Origin: Candidatus Eremiobacterota bacterium
Lineage (GTDB): Bacteria; Vulcanimicrobiota; Vulcanimicrobiia; Vulcanimicrobiales; Vulcanimicrobiaceae
Direction: 5' to 3'
NCBI GenBank assembly: GCA_019235885.1
Contig: JAFAKB010000003.1
Location: forward strand, 1 to 58,587
DNA: 58,587 nucleotides
Made by a program: the position numbers and the translations under genes. The stretch's first letter is position 1, and every line of letters begins with the position of its first letter. Shown here piece after piece: positions 1 through 7,744 of the stretch. The notes under the pieces were generated by a model, which was not told where the DNA came from, searched no databases, and saw only the letters and a program-made list of their open reading frames with translations.

Positions 1-116
1 GAGCAGCCTTCCGACGAGGGGAAGCGCAGGACTTCGGTCTCGCCCGAAGCCGCGGCCTCCCAAGACACCGTTCGGCGCGCCTTGTTGGCAGCATCGGAGG
101 ATGCCATACTCACCGC

Positions 117-1415
117 ATGTCGCCGTTCGCGACGTTCGCGCACCAGCGCCGACCGGTCGACGCCGCGCCTGTCTTGGCCGGCGCGTTCGCGCTGCCCGGC
201 AGCGCCCTGCCGACCGCGCTGCGGCACGACATGGAGCGGCGCTTCGGGTTCTCGTTCGCGAACGTGCGCGTGCACACCGATCCCGCCGCCGAGCGCACGA
301 CCGAGAATGCCGGCGCTCGCGCGCTGACCTCGGGCAATCAGATCGCGTTCGGCCCGGGCAGCTTCGCGCCGACGACCGTGGACGGACGCCGGCTGCTCGC
401 GCACGAGCTCGGCCACGTCGTGCAGTCCGCCACCGGCCAAACACCGCCCGGCTGGGTCGACCGCGGCCCCGACGACCCGCTCGAACGCGACGCGGCCCGC
501 CGCGCCGACACCGCGCTCGGATCGTACCCCGCCGGCCACGCCGGACCAGCGCGCCTTCGGGCGCCTTTGCGCGGCGGTCCGCCCGCCACCGGGTCGGTAC
601 AGCGCGACACCGCGCCGCCGCGCGACCCGCGCGATGCCGGCTCGCTCGATCCGTCCGGAGCGCCAGAGCAGCAACAGCAGCAGCCCTCGGCGCCTGCCCA
701 GCTGAACTTCTTCCACGGGACCACCTGGCGGATCGCGCAGCAGATCCCGAGCAATGTCCAGCCGCTCGGCGGCGGCGACTTCGGGCAGGGCTTCTACACC
801 CACTACGACCGCGATGCGGCGACGGCCGAGCGGCGGGCCCGCGACTGGGCGATCCGGCTTTCGCGCAACTCGAACCCGCCCGAGCGCTACGCCGGCGTCA
901 TCCGGTTCGACGTCGCGCTCTCCGAGATCCGGCGGCTCGGCCAAAAGGCGTTCCCTCTCGTCTCGACGCTGCAGCCCGACTACGCGCAGCGGCAACGGGA
1001 ATGGCTGAATTTCGTGAGCGGCCCGGGCCGCGGCCGCGAAGCCAACCCGACCTACGACCCCGCCGCCGGAGCGTGGCGCCACGAGCGCGTCGACCCGCCC
1101 CCGGCGCAGGACTACGAGCTCATGATGGGACCGTTCTACCGCGGCATCCCCGGGACGCCGGGTGCCGAGCCGCCTCGCTCGGCGTTCCGCCCGTACGCCG
1201 AAGGGACGACGATCCCGCAGCAGGTCGTGTGGAACTATCAGCGCTCGATGGACATCCTCAACGCGGCGCCGACGACGCTGACGCAGTACGACGCGACCGA
1301 TCCGAACCCGCGCCCGATCGTGCCGCCGCACGCGGTCGCGCCGCTGAACGCGTCGGTCGCGGAAGACCCGGCCGCGCTCGAAGCCGCGCAGCGCGGTCTC
1401 ACCGGCGGTCCGTGA
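117..1415 (+). CDS. DUF4157 (eCIS-core) protein with C-terminal DUF3990-like ADP-ribosyltransferase toxin domain
   Basis: The 432-residue protein has two recognisable parts. Residues about 25-105 are a DUF4157 domain: the phrase RFGFSFANVRVHTD at 42-55, then the metalloprotease-like HELGH at 96-100. DUF4157 is known as a marker of toxins linked to extracellular contractile injection systems. After a Pro/Gln-rich linker (about 150-195), residues 199-380 resemble DUF3990, a mono-ADP-ribosyltransferase fold: FHGTT (199-203), DFGQGFY (221-227), REWLNFV (294-300), YELMMGPF (333-340) and QQVVWNYQRSMDIL (368-381), all in the family order. It probably transfers ADP-ribose to a target after cleavage or delivery; target and delivery route are inference. 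GGAGG at 96-100 lies rather far (16 nt) upstream of the ATG. No eCIS structural gene is in the window. Confidence 0.8.
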   Translation: MSPFATFAHQRRPVDAAPVLAGAFALPGSALPTALRHDMERRFGFSFANVRVHTDPAAERTTENAGARALTSGNQIAFGPGSFAPTTVDGRRLLAHELGHVVQSATGQTPPGWVDRGPDDPLERDAARRADTALGSYPAGHAGPARLRAPLRGGPPATGSVQRDTAPPRDPRDAGSLDPSGAPEQQQQQPSAPAQLNFFHGTTWRIAQQIPSNVQPLGGGDFGQGFYTHYDRDAATAERRARDWAIRLSRNSNPPERYAGVIRFDVALSEIRRLGQKAFPLVSTLQPDYAQRQREWLNFVSGPGRGREANPTYDPAAGAWRHERVDPPPAQDYELMMGPFYRGIPGTPGAEPPRSAFRPYAEGTTIPQQVVWNYQRSMDILNAAPTTLTQYDATDPNPRPIVPPHAVAPLNASVAEDPAALEAAQRGLTGGP

Positions 1416-1416
1416 G

Positions 1417-1734
1417 ATGCAGCTCCGGGAAGTGACGGAACGCCTCGACGCGATCGCCTGGCACGAGCAGACCGATCGCGAGCTGCGGGAACGGCCCGGT
1501 ACGGCGGACACTCCGGCGGCCGGCGTCGAGCCCGAGTTGCGCGCGCTCGCCGCTCAGCTCGATTGGCGCGCGCTCGACGCGCTCGAGCGAACCGACGGAT
1601 ATCTGGTGTGGGCGCTGCGGCTCGCGCCGTTCGTCGAGCACGGCGCGGCGGCGGAACGCGCCGCGCGGCACCTTGACGACCCCGATTGGGACGTGCGGCA
1701 CTGGGCGCGTGCGCTGGTGCGGCCGGCGAGCTGA
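1417..1734 (+). CDS. Small acidic/helical protein, putative immunity partner of the DUF4157-ART toxin
   Basis: This 105-residue protein starts one base after the stop of the DUF4157-ART gene, so the two are almost certainly cotranscribed and coupled. It has no signal peptide or membrane segment and is predicted to be all helical. Its C-terminus, with DDPDWDVRHWARALV, reads like one HEAT-type repeat (the D-x-D-x-x-V-R signature). The first part is charged and Glu/Arg-rich. I do not recognise a named family. Tight 3' coupling to a toxin and small size are the usual pattern of a cognate immunity protein, which is my inference. It could instead be an adaptor or chaperone for loading the toxin. 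Confidence 0.6.
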   Translation: MQLREVTERLDAIAWHEQTDRELRERPGTADTPAAGVEPELRALAAQLDWRALDALERTDGYLVWALRLAPFVEHGAAAERAARHLDDPDWDVRHWARALVRPAS

Positions 1735-1823
1735 CGCGCCGATACATGGTTCAGGCCTTCGTCACGTCCGTGCCGTTGGATGGAGGAAAACTACCGCCGC
1801 ATCCGCGCCGTTAGGAGAACACC

Positions 1824-2210
1824 ATGCGAACCTTCGTTCTCTCGCTGCTCGCTGCGCTTGCCCTCGGCAGCGTCGCCGTCGCCCAGTCGCCCGCGCCCTC
1901 GACCGCGCCCGCTCCGGCCGCCTCGCCCGCGCCGACCACGAGCGCGGCGGTGAAGTCGGTCGTCGTCGTGCACATCAAGAACTTCGCCTTCGTCCCCGAC
2001 ACGGTCACCATCGAGCCCGGCCAGACCGTGCGCTGGGTGCAGGACGACGACACGCCGCACACCGTCACCGCTTCAAACAAGTCGTTCGACAGCGGCAATC
2101 TGAACAAGAAAGACGCCTGGACCTACGCCTTCGCAAAGCCCGGCACGTACGCATACGTCTGCGCTTACCACCCGTACATGAAAGGCAAAGTCATCGTCAA
2201 AGCCCCGTGA
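1824..2210 (+). CDS. Secreted cupredoxin (plastocyanin/azurin-like, type 1 copper)
   Basis: A 128-residue exported blue-copper protein. Residues 1-20 are a signal peptide ending in AVA, followed by an Ala/Pro/Ser-rich tether (21-42). The cupredoxin beta-sandwich follows, with all four type 1 copper ligands visible: His79 in TPHTV, then Cys113, His116 and Met119 in YVCAYHPYMKG. The spacing C-x2-H-x2-M is that of short plastocyanin-like electron carriers. AGGAG at 1813-1817 lies 6 nt before the ATG. It probably shuttles electrons outside the cytoplasmic membrane. It is very similar in layout to the second cupredoxin at 52575-52898. It stands alone and converges with the toxin-antitoxin operon downstream. 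Confidence 0.88.
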   Translation: MRTFVLSLLAALALGSVAVAQSPAPSTAPAPAASPAPTTSAAVKSVVVVHIKNFAFVPDTVTIEPGQTVRWVQDDDTPHTVTASNKSFDSGNLNKKDAWTYAFAKPGTYAYVCAYHPYMKGKVIVKAP

Positions 2211-2232
2211 CGGAGGCGCCGTCCGCCAGGCA

Positions 2233-2640
2233 CTATGAATAGCGGTCTTTGAAAGTCGAAGGATAGACCTCATGGTTCGGATCCCACCACATGATGTAGA
2301 GGATCCCTTGCTCCAGAAAGCCCCAGACCCGCTTGAGATTCGTCAGGCGAAGCGCGAGCAGCTGTTCGGCATTTTGCCAATCGGCATTAATCAGCGCTCT
2401 TGCCGGCTTCGACAGCTTTGACACATCGCAGAAGTGATTCTGCTTTCGGGCGGTCACCAGAATGTCGTTCCAGGTCATCTTCTCGAGCGCGGAAAGGTGC
2501 GAGACGACGGATTCGACCTCTTCGCGAGAGATGTCGCCCCACCCAAACGGCGGGTCCATGCGGATGCGCCCGAATCGCCAGGTCGGACGACGTGCGAGAT
2601 ACGAGCGCGACTCGGCGCCAAATGTAGTCTTCTTTGACAC
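2233..2640 (-). CDS. Putative toxin of a Panacea-type toxin-antitoxin pair
   Basis: A 135-residue cytoplasmic protein, second gene of a two-gene operon behind the Panacea-domain gene (18 bases apart). The C-terminal half has LLALRLTNLKRVWGFLEQ and IMWWDPNHEVYPS. This R-x-W-G ... WWDP-x-H-E-V-x-P pattern occurs in a family of small proteins encoded beside DUF4065/Panacea genes and thought to be RelE-like RNA-targeting toxins; I recall the family only from its motif, so the fold is tentative. The start is GTG with no clear Shine-Dalgarno, suggesting translation coupled to the antitoxin. AT content here is higher than in neighbouring genes, consistent with horizontal acquisition. Confidence 0.65.
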   Translation of the reverse strand: MSKKTTFGAESRSYLARRPTWRFGRIRMDPPFGWGDISREEVESVVSHLSALEKMTWNDILVTARKQNHFCDVSKLSKPARALINADWQNAEQLLALRLTNLKRVWGFLEQGILYIMWWDPNHEVYPSTFKDRYS

Positions 2641-2658
2641 GCTAGTGAACGAGTTGCG

Positions 2659-3117
2659 TCAGCTGCAAACAGCCGATGAAGTCGGCGACAAGCTGGAATA
2701 GTAGTTCACCATAAGCTCGGTGCTGATTGGCCGGTCGCCACGCAACCACGGGGCTAGATTGCCGCGTGCCTCCCGCCACGGCTTCTCCGCGTGCACGAGG
2801 TCATACAGCCAGTGCTGCGACTTACGAGCATAGGACTTGAGGACCGCATCGACCGTTTCGCAAGCGATCGGGTCGTTTGCGACCACGTCAGCGTCGCCGC
2901 CGACCGTCCGCACGACGGACTGGCCTTCATGCCGCTGGTACAGCAACGGCGCAACCGGGCCGTTCGACCACGCCTGAATCTCGTCCTCGAAAAGCGCCCG
3001 GCCGTCCCAAACGAGCGACCACGCCTGGCAGTAGTAGACGAGCTTCTGTAACTTCATCGCCGGCATAGGGCCGCGACGCTTCAGAATGTATTCGGCGACG
3101 TCGATCGATTTTGGCAC
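2659..3117 (-). CDS. Panacea domain (DUF4065, SocA/GepA-like) antitoxin
   Basis: The protein carries the DUF4065 signature near its N-terminus: VAEYILKR, then MKLQKLVYYCQAWSLVWDGRALF with the invariant K-L-x-K-L-x-Y/Y-x-Q pattern, and the NGPVAP turn. Panacea is the promiscuous antitoxin domain that neutralises diverse toxins encoded next to it. I place the start at GTG 3117 because AAAGGAG (3126-3132) sits 8 nt upstream; the frame also opens with another GTG at 3138, but that would bury the ribosome site. It is the first gene of the operon, ahead of the toxin at 2233-2640, driven by the promoter at 3160-3188. Confidence 0.85.
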   Translation of the reverse strand: MPKSIDVAEYILKRRGPMPAMKLQKLVYYCQAWSLVWDGRALFEDEIQAWSNGPVAPLLYQRHEGQSVVRTVGGDADVVANDPIACETVDAVLKSYARKSQHWLYDLVHAEKPWREARGNLAPWLRGDRPISTELMVNYYSSLSPTSSAVCS

Positions 3118-3159
3118 GAAGTGTTCTCCTTTGCACACCCGATCAAAGACCCGGAGAAC

Positions 3160-3188
3160 ATTTTACCGTTTCGCGTGAACTGTGTCAA
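3160..3188 (-). promoter_or_regulatory. Near-consensus sigma-70 promoter for the Panacea TA operon
   Basis: Reading the minus strand, TTGACA (complement of 3183-3188) is followed after exactly 17 bases by TAAAAT (complement of 3160-3165). This places transcription start near 3153, about 35 bases before the GTG of the antitoxin. Such a strong match is unusual among the GC-rich intergenic regions of this window. Confidence 0.8.
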
Positions 3189-3201
3189 CGATTATGACAC
3201 A
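3181..3201. promoter_or_regulatory. Palindromic operator overlapping the TA promoter -35 box
   Basis: TGTGTCA (3181-3187) and TGACACA (3195-3201) form a perfect 7+7 inverted repeat around a 7-base centre. The left arm covers the -35 hexamer of the TA promoter, the expected place for an autorepressor site. Binding by the antitoxin or toxin-antitoxin complex is inferred. Confidence 0.6.
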
Positions 3202-3254
3202 ACGCATATCTCATGACGGCGTTGCATATCGTTTCATCGTGCCGGCAGTGGTAC

Positions 3255-4160
3255 TTAAGCGCCCGCCGCGCGGGGAGCTATAACGGTATGTTGAAAAGGT
3301 TCACGCCGGCGGAGCCGGCGCGCGAGCGCTATTGATATTCCTACGACGACGACCGCGCTGCCCAGCGCTTCGCGGGCGCCGAAGCGTTCGCCGGCCACGA
3401 TGCCGACGCTCACCGCGATCACCGGAATGATCAGCGGCACCAGCGCGATGACGGACGCGGGCAAACGCTGCAGCGCCCACAGGTTGAGGAAGAACGCAAG
3501 GCCGCTGCCGAGCAACGCGAGGTACGCGAGCGCGGCGAGCGAAACCGGCGCGACGGCGAGGGCCCAGTCGACGTGTTCCGTCCCTATCCCCCACGCGCTG
3601 GTCGCCCCGCCGGCGGCCGTCATCGCGAGCGGCAGCGTCGCGAGCGGCCCGTACTGCGCGTGTTTTTTTGCATAGCAGTTCGCGAACGCCGCCGATGCGG
3701 CCGCCGCAATCACCGCCAGCGCGTACAGCGAGCTGGCGCGGAACTGGCCGCCGACCGAGATGACCGCCACGCCAGCGAAGGCGACCGTCGCTCCGGCCCA
3801 CACGAGCGGCGTCGTCTTCTCGATTCGCAGCACGCGGCCGAACGCGAACATGAAGAACGGAAACGTCGCGAACAGCACCGCGACCAAACCCGAGTCGAGC
3901 CGCGTCTCCGCGAGGTAGACCAGCGCATAGTTCACCCCGCACATAAAGACCCCCATTACGCCGACAAGCTTCCACGGCACTTCGCGAGGCGCCAGCAGCT
4001 CCCGGCGCGCGGCCGCAACGGCGAACAGCACCAGCCCCGCGATCAGAAAGCGCAAGCCGCTGCCCGTGACCGGCGGAAGATAGTGCAAGCCCACCTTGAT
4101 AACGAGCCACGTCGTGCCCCAGATCAGGCACATCGCCGCGTAAGCGACCCAAACCATCAT
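3255..4160 (-). CDS. EamA/DMT-superfamily transporter
   Basis: About 301 residues with ten hydrophobic helices arranged as two EamA repeats. The first repeat opens with AAMCLIWGTTWLVIKVG and the second begins near ALAVIAAAASAAFANCYAKK. This is the typical layout of drug/metabolite exporters of the RhaT/YdcZ type; substrate unknown. The open frame extends 28 codons further upstream, but I start at the Met-Met pair (4160) because the first membrane helix follows at once and the extra N-terminus is an Arg-rich, non-family sequence. A second DMT protein lies at 11876-12742. It follows the membrane protein gene at 4251-4664 on the same strand. Confidence 0.85.
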   Translation of the reverse strand: MMVWVAYAAMCLIWGTTWLVIKVGLHYLPPVTGSGLRFLIAGLVLFAVAAARRELLAPREVPWKLVGVMGVFMCGVNYALVYLAETRLDSGLVAVLFATFPFFMFAFGRVLRIEKTTPLVWAGATVAFAGVAVISVGGQFRASSLYALAVIAAAASAAFANCYAKKHAQYGPLATLPLAMTAAGGATSAWGIGTEHVDWALAVAPVSLAALAYLALLGSGLAFFLNLWALQRLPASVIALVPLIIPVIAVSVGIVAGERFGAREALGSAVVVVGISIALARRLRRREPFQHTVIAPRAAGA

Positions 4161-4250
4161 CTCTACGGTACGCTGAAACGAACGGCTGAGAAAGGGCCAG
4201 TTGCGACGCCGTACCGATACCACTCTCGTACCGGCTCGCACACCGCGACG

Positions 4251-4664
4251 CTAGCCGTGCGCGCGCAGCATCAGCGTCACCACGACGTTGAACACGACCG
4301 CGCCGAGCAGCGCGAACCCAAAGCCGAACGCCGTCATCGAGAGCACCACCACGGCGATGCGGCCGGGCGTGGCGCTTTCGACGCGGCCCGGGCCGATGCG
4401 CCACACGATCGCCCAGCCGAGCGTCCATTCGACAAATCCGGTGATCGCACCGACCGCCTCGACGCGCCGCAGGTCGAGCAGCGCGAACATCGCGCAGAAC
4501 CCGATCACGATGTAGAGCACGAGTTGCACCGGCCACAGCTTGCGGTACGGAAAACCGGGATGGCGCGCCGCCGCCATCGCGCTCAGGACGTCGAAGAGCA
4601 GTACGATCGCGATGCTCGCCACGACCGCGAGCGGGAAAGCGACGGAGAGCGGCCAAGGCGTCAC
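4251..4664 (-). CDS. Small four-helix integral membrane protein, unknown function
   Basis: A 137-residue protein with four clear hydrophobic segments (about 10-28, 46-66, 78-90 and 103-132). I do not recognise a family. The third and fourth helices are separated by a Pro/Gly/Arg loop. The start is GTG at 4664, only 8 bases from the divergent ATG of the MBOAT gene at 4673, so the two 5' ends must overlap. It is upstream of the DMT transporter on the same strand, 90 bases away. No motif suggests an enzyme. Confidence 0.6.
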   Translation of the reverse strand: MTPWPLSVAFPLAVVASIAIVLLFDVLSAMAAARHPGFPYRKLWPVQLVLYIVIGFCAMFALLDLRRVEAVGAITGFVEWTLGWAIVWRIGPGRVESATPGRIAVVVLSMTAFGFGFALLGAVVFNVVVTLMLRAHG

Positions 4665-4672
4665 GCCGTAGC

Positions 4673-6106
4673 ATGGTCTTCAGCAGCGAGGTCTTCCTCT
4701 TCGGGTTCCTGCCCGCCGTCCTCGCGCTGTACTTTCTGACACCCGGCCCGCGGCTCAAGAACGTCGCGCTCGTTCTCGCCAGCCTTTTCTTCTACGCCTG
4801 GGGCGAAGGCCGGTTCGTCGCGCTGGTCCTCGCCTCGGCGCTGGTCAACTACGGCTTCGGGCTCGCGCTCTCGCAACTCCCCGGCGGCGGGACGCGCGCG
4901 CGCAAGCTCGTGCTCGCCGCCGCGGTGGCGTTCGACCTCGGCGTGCTGGCCTGGTTCAAGTACACCGGTTTTCTCGCCGACAACCTCAGCTTCATCACCG
5001 GCGGCGCGATCGGGCGCAACGTCGCGCTCTCGCACGTCTACCTGCCACTGGGGATCTCGTTCTTCACCTTTCACGCGATCTCGTACGTCGTCGACGTCTA
5101 CCGCCGCACCTCGGAAGCGCGCAAGAACCCGCTCGAGATCGTGCTGTACTTCGTCTTCTTCCCGCAGCTCATCGCCGGGCCGATCATCCGCTACAAGGAC
5201 GTCGCGGCACAGCTCTCGCAGCGCGTCGTCACGCTGGACGGGTTCGCCTACGGCGCGCGCCGCTTCGTCGTCGGGCTCGGGAAGAAGGTGCTGATCGCGA
5301 ACACGCTCGGCGCGACCGTCGACCACGTGTTCGCGACGCCGGACGCGAACGTCAGCACCGCGCTGGCGTGGTTCGCGCTCGCCGCGTACACGCTGCAGAT
5401 CTACTTCGACTTCTCCGGCTACTCCGACATGGCGATCGGGATGGCCCGCATGTTCGGGTTCAAGTTCCTGGAGAACTTCAACTTCCCGTACGTCGCCGGG
5501 TCGGTCCGCGAGTTCTGGGGGCGCTGGCACATCTCGCTCTCGCGCTGGTTCCGCGACTACCTCTACGTTCCGCTCGGCGGAAACCGCGTCGCGCCGTGGC
5601 GGGTCTATGCGAACCTCGTGATCGTGTTCTTCCTGTGCGGGCTGTGGCACGGCGCGCAGTGGACGTTCGTCGTGTGGGGTCTGATCCACGGCGCGTTCCT
5701 CGTCCTCGAGCGCATCGGCGCGGTGCGGCGGATCACCGCGACCCCGGTCGTGCGCCACGTCTACGTCCTGGCCGTGGTGATGTTCGCGTGGGTGTTCTTT
5801 CGCGCCGACTCGTTCGGCTACGCGCTCGCATTCCTTCGGACGCTCGTCCACCAAGCGCCGTCGCCTGCGCTGTCGTTCCGCGCCGCGGTCGACCACGAGA
5901 CGCTGCTCGTCTTCGTGCTCGGCTGCGTGCTCGCGACGCCGTTCCTCGCGCGACGCGTCGAAACCGCGCTGCGCGACGCCGCATGGCGAACGCGCGCCGC
6001 CCTCGGCACGCTCGCCGTTCCGGCGGCACTCGCGCTGATCTTCACCGTCTCGGTGATGAAGCTCGCGGCCGGAACCTACAACCCGTTCATCTACTTCCGC
6101 TTCTGA
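4673..6106 (+). CDS. MBOAT family O-acyltransferase (AlgI-like)
   Basis: A 477-residue polytopic membrane protein. The N-terminus MVFSSEVFLFGFLP is the classical opening of AlgI/PatA-type MBOATs. RWHISLSRWFRDYLYVPLGG (285-304) and GLWHGAQWTFVVWGLIHG (323-340) follow; His326 is the family catalytic histidine. In alginate and similar polysaccharide systems this protein moves acetyl groups across the membrane to a periplasmic SGNH partner. That partner is the next gene, whose ATG overlaps this stop (TGATG). No polysaccharide polymerase is nearby, so the acceptor is unknown; a cell-wall or exopolysaccharide is likely. Confidence 0.93.
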   Translation: MVFSSEVFLFGFLPAVLALYFLTPGPRLKNVALVLASLFFYAWGEGRFVALVLASALVNYGFGLALSQLPGGGTRARKLVLAAAVAFDLGVLAWFKYTGFLADNLSFITGGAIGRNVALSHVYLPLGISFFTFHAISYVVDVYRRTSEARKNPLEIVLYFVFFPQLIAGPIIRYKDVAAQLSQRVVTLDGFAYGARRFVVGLGKKVLIANTLGATVDHVFATPDANVSTALAWFALAAYTLQIYFDFSGYSDMAIGMARMFGFKFLENFNFPYVAGSVREFWGRWHISLSRWFRDYLYVPLGGNRVAPWRVYANLVIVFFLCGLWHGAQWTFVVWGLIHGAFLVLERIGAVRRITATPVVRHVYVLAVVMFAWVFFRADSFGYALAFLRTLVHQAPSPALSFRAAVDHETLLVFVLGCVLATPFLARRVETALRDAAWRTRAALGTLAVPAALALIFTVSVMKLAAGTYNPFIYFRF

Positions 6107-7263
6107 TGACCGATCCGAACGCGCCGGTCGCGACGCAGCGCGGTCCCGGCGATCTCGTCGTCGCGGTGCTGTTCGCGGTGTTGCTGCTCGTGCCGGCGGC
6201 GCTCGCGCTCACCGGGCACGCCGGGTTCGACGTCGACTTCTTGCTCAACACGGAACAGCGCAAGCCATTCGTCGCCCCGCCGGTCACTTCGGGAGCGCTC
6301 GCGACCGGCGGCTGGCAGCGCGACGCGGAACGCGAGATCGCCGACGGCTTCCCGCTGCGCCGGCAGCTGATCACCGGCTACGACTACGCGAAGTACGTCT
6401 GGCTGGGCGACGTCGGCTCCACCTCCGTCATCCGCGGCCGCGACGGCTGGCTGTTCTACGGCGCCGAAGAGCGCGACTACCTCGAGGGGAAGCCCACCGA
6501 CGCCGACCTCGCGCACGCCGCCGCCGTCTATGCGGCACGTTCGGCCTGGTGCACGCGCCGGGGCATTCCGTACGTCTTCGTGCTCGTCCCGAACAAGAGC
6601 ACGATCTACGCGCAGTATCTGCCGCCAGGCATCCGCCGTGCGACCGCAACCGCGGCGGATCGGCTCCTTCCGATGCTGCGCGCGCGCGGCGTCCGCGTCG
6701 TGGACACGCGGCAGGCGCTGCTCGACGCCTCGCGCCGCGGCGACGTGTACACGCGCGGCGACACGCATTGGAACGACGCCGGCGCGTACGCGGCCTACCG
6801 CGCCGTCATAGCGGCGCTGCGGCAAGCACGCGTGCCGATCCGCGACACGATCGCGCCGTCGTCGATCGTGCCGCGCCGGCGCACCGGCACCGGCGACCTG
6901 CTGAAGATCGCCGGCGTGTCGGGGACGATATCGAACGAGTGGCTCGACTACGACTTCCCGCGCCGTGCTCGCGAAATCACGGCGCTGCCGTATCCAAACG
7001 ACCCCGACGCCGCCGCCTTCGGCTACTACGCGAGCGCGGTCGACGATCCGTCGCTTCCGAAAATTGTCGCCTTCGGCGACTCGTTCCTCGCCGGCCTGCG
7101 CCCGTTTCTCGCTGAGGACGCGCGCCGCTTCGTCGCGCTCGACCATCACTCTGTCCAAGGCTCGCAGTTCGACCAAAGGGTCGTCGACGCCGACAAACCC
7201 GACATTGTGATCCAAGAGCTCGTCGAGCGCAGCCTCGTCTTCGCCGGATCGTTTACGGAGTGA
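6106..7263 (+). CDS. AlgJ/AlgX-like SGNH O-acetyltransferase domain protein
   Basis: A 385-residue protein with one N-terminal membrane helix (about 17-36) and a periplasmic SGNH-hydrolase-like domain. Catalytic pieces seen: GDTHWN (218-223) giving the Asp219/His221 pair, and the Ser block FGDSFLAG with Ser326. The GRDGWLFYG phrase (111-119) is typical of AlgJ/AlgX/DHHW proteins. It should receive acetyl from the MBOAT encoded just upstream (stop and start share one base) and pass it to a polysaccharide. The pair is a complete minimal O-acetylation module. The gene's 3' end is followed by the convergent zinc-ribbon gene. Confidence 0.88.
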   Translation: MTDPNAPVATQRGPGDLVVAVLFAVLLLVPAALALTGHAGFDVDFLLNTEQRKPFVAPPVTSGALATGGWQRDAEREIADGFPLRRQLITGYDYAKYVWLGDVGSTSVIRGRDGWLFYGAEERDYLEGKPTDADLAHAAAVYAARSAWCTRRGIPYVFVLVPNKSTIYAQYLPPGIRRATATAADRLLPMLRARGVRVVDTRQALLDASRRGDVYTRGDTHWNDAGAYAAYRAVIAALRQARVPIRDTIAPSSIVPRRRTGTGDLLKIAGVSGTISNEWLDYDFPRRAREITALPYPNDPDAAAFGYYASAVDDPSLPKIVAFGDSFLAGLRPFLAEDARRFVALDHHSVQGSQFDQRVVDADKPDIVIQELVERSLVFAGSFTE

Positions 7264-7686
7264 CCCCGACGCTTCAGGAATCCCGGCGCGATCAGCGTTT
7301 TCGTTCTCGACCGGCCAGCCGAACTCGATTGCCTTCTCTATGACGGCTGGGGAACCGCCTTGAATTGCCGCCACGACGAGGACGACAAGCATGTACAAGC
7401 AGCCCACGGCCGCAACGATCAAGCGCCCGTCATGCGACTGCAAACCGTGACTCGCGGTGCAGTCGTAGCCGACGTACGCGATGCAGCCGCCCAACGTGAG
7501 GAGATCGAATGCGATGACCGTCAACGCCGCTCGGAATTGCGCCGCCGGTGATGATGGTCTTCGAAGCCATCGCGACGGCACTGCGGGCGCTTCCGGCGGC
7601 TCGTAGACCCGGCCGCAGTTCGGGCACGGCTCGAACGCCTTCATCGTCACCCGCTGCCCGCAACGCGGGCACACGACGTCGTTCAC
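7264..7686 (-). CDS. Zinc-ribbon membrane protein, 3' end undefined
   Basis: The convincing part is about 140 codons from a GTG at 7686. It has two CxxC pairs (Cys6/Cys9 and Cys21/Cys24) forming a zinc ribbon, then a Pro-rich linker and two hydrophobic helices (FRAALTVIAFDLLTLGGCIAYVGY cut short here: about residues 50-72, and 88-110). There is no in-frame stop at this point: the frame stays open antisense through the whole SGNH gene to 6091. The antisense stretch has no family-like character, so I give only the gene-free part and regard the true C-terminus as unknown. Function unknown. Confidence 0.45.
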
Positions 7687-7700
7687 GGGGTTCCGTATCG

Positions 7701-7740
7701 GACGCGGCCGGGCGAGGTTTCAGCCTCGCCCGGCCGCGTC
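7701..7740. terminator. Strong hairpin, likely bidirectional terminator
   Basis: A perfect 17-base stem, 7701-7717 with 7724-7740, around a six-base TTTCAG loop. It begins five bases after the metalloprotease stop and precedes the zinc-ribbon gene. It lacks a clear T-tract, so it may act as an mRNA 3' end or attenuator rather than a classic intrinsic terminator. Confidence 0.65.
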
Positions 7741-7744
7741 GCGA

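Noticed and set aside
51-64. A 14-base string at 51-64 that recurs at 14013-14026
   Set aside because: The second copy is one arm of a hairpin; the first has no pairing arm. In GC-rich sequence one such match in 58 kb is expected by chance.
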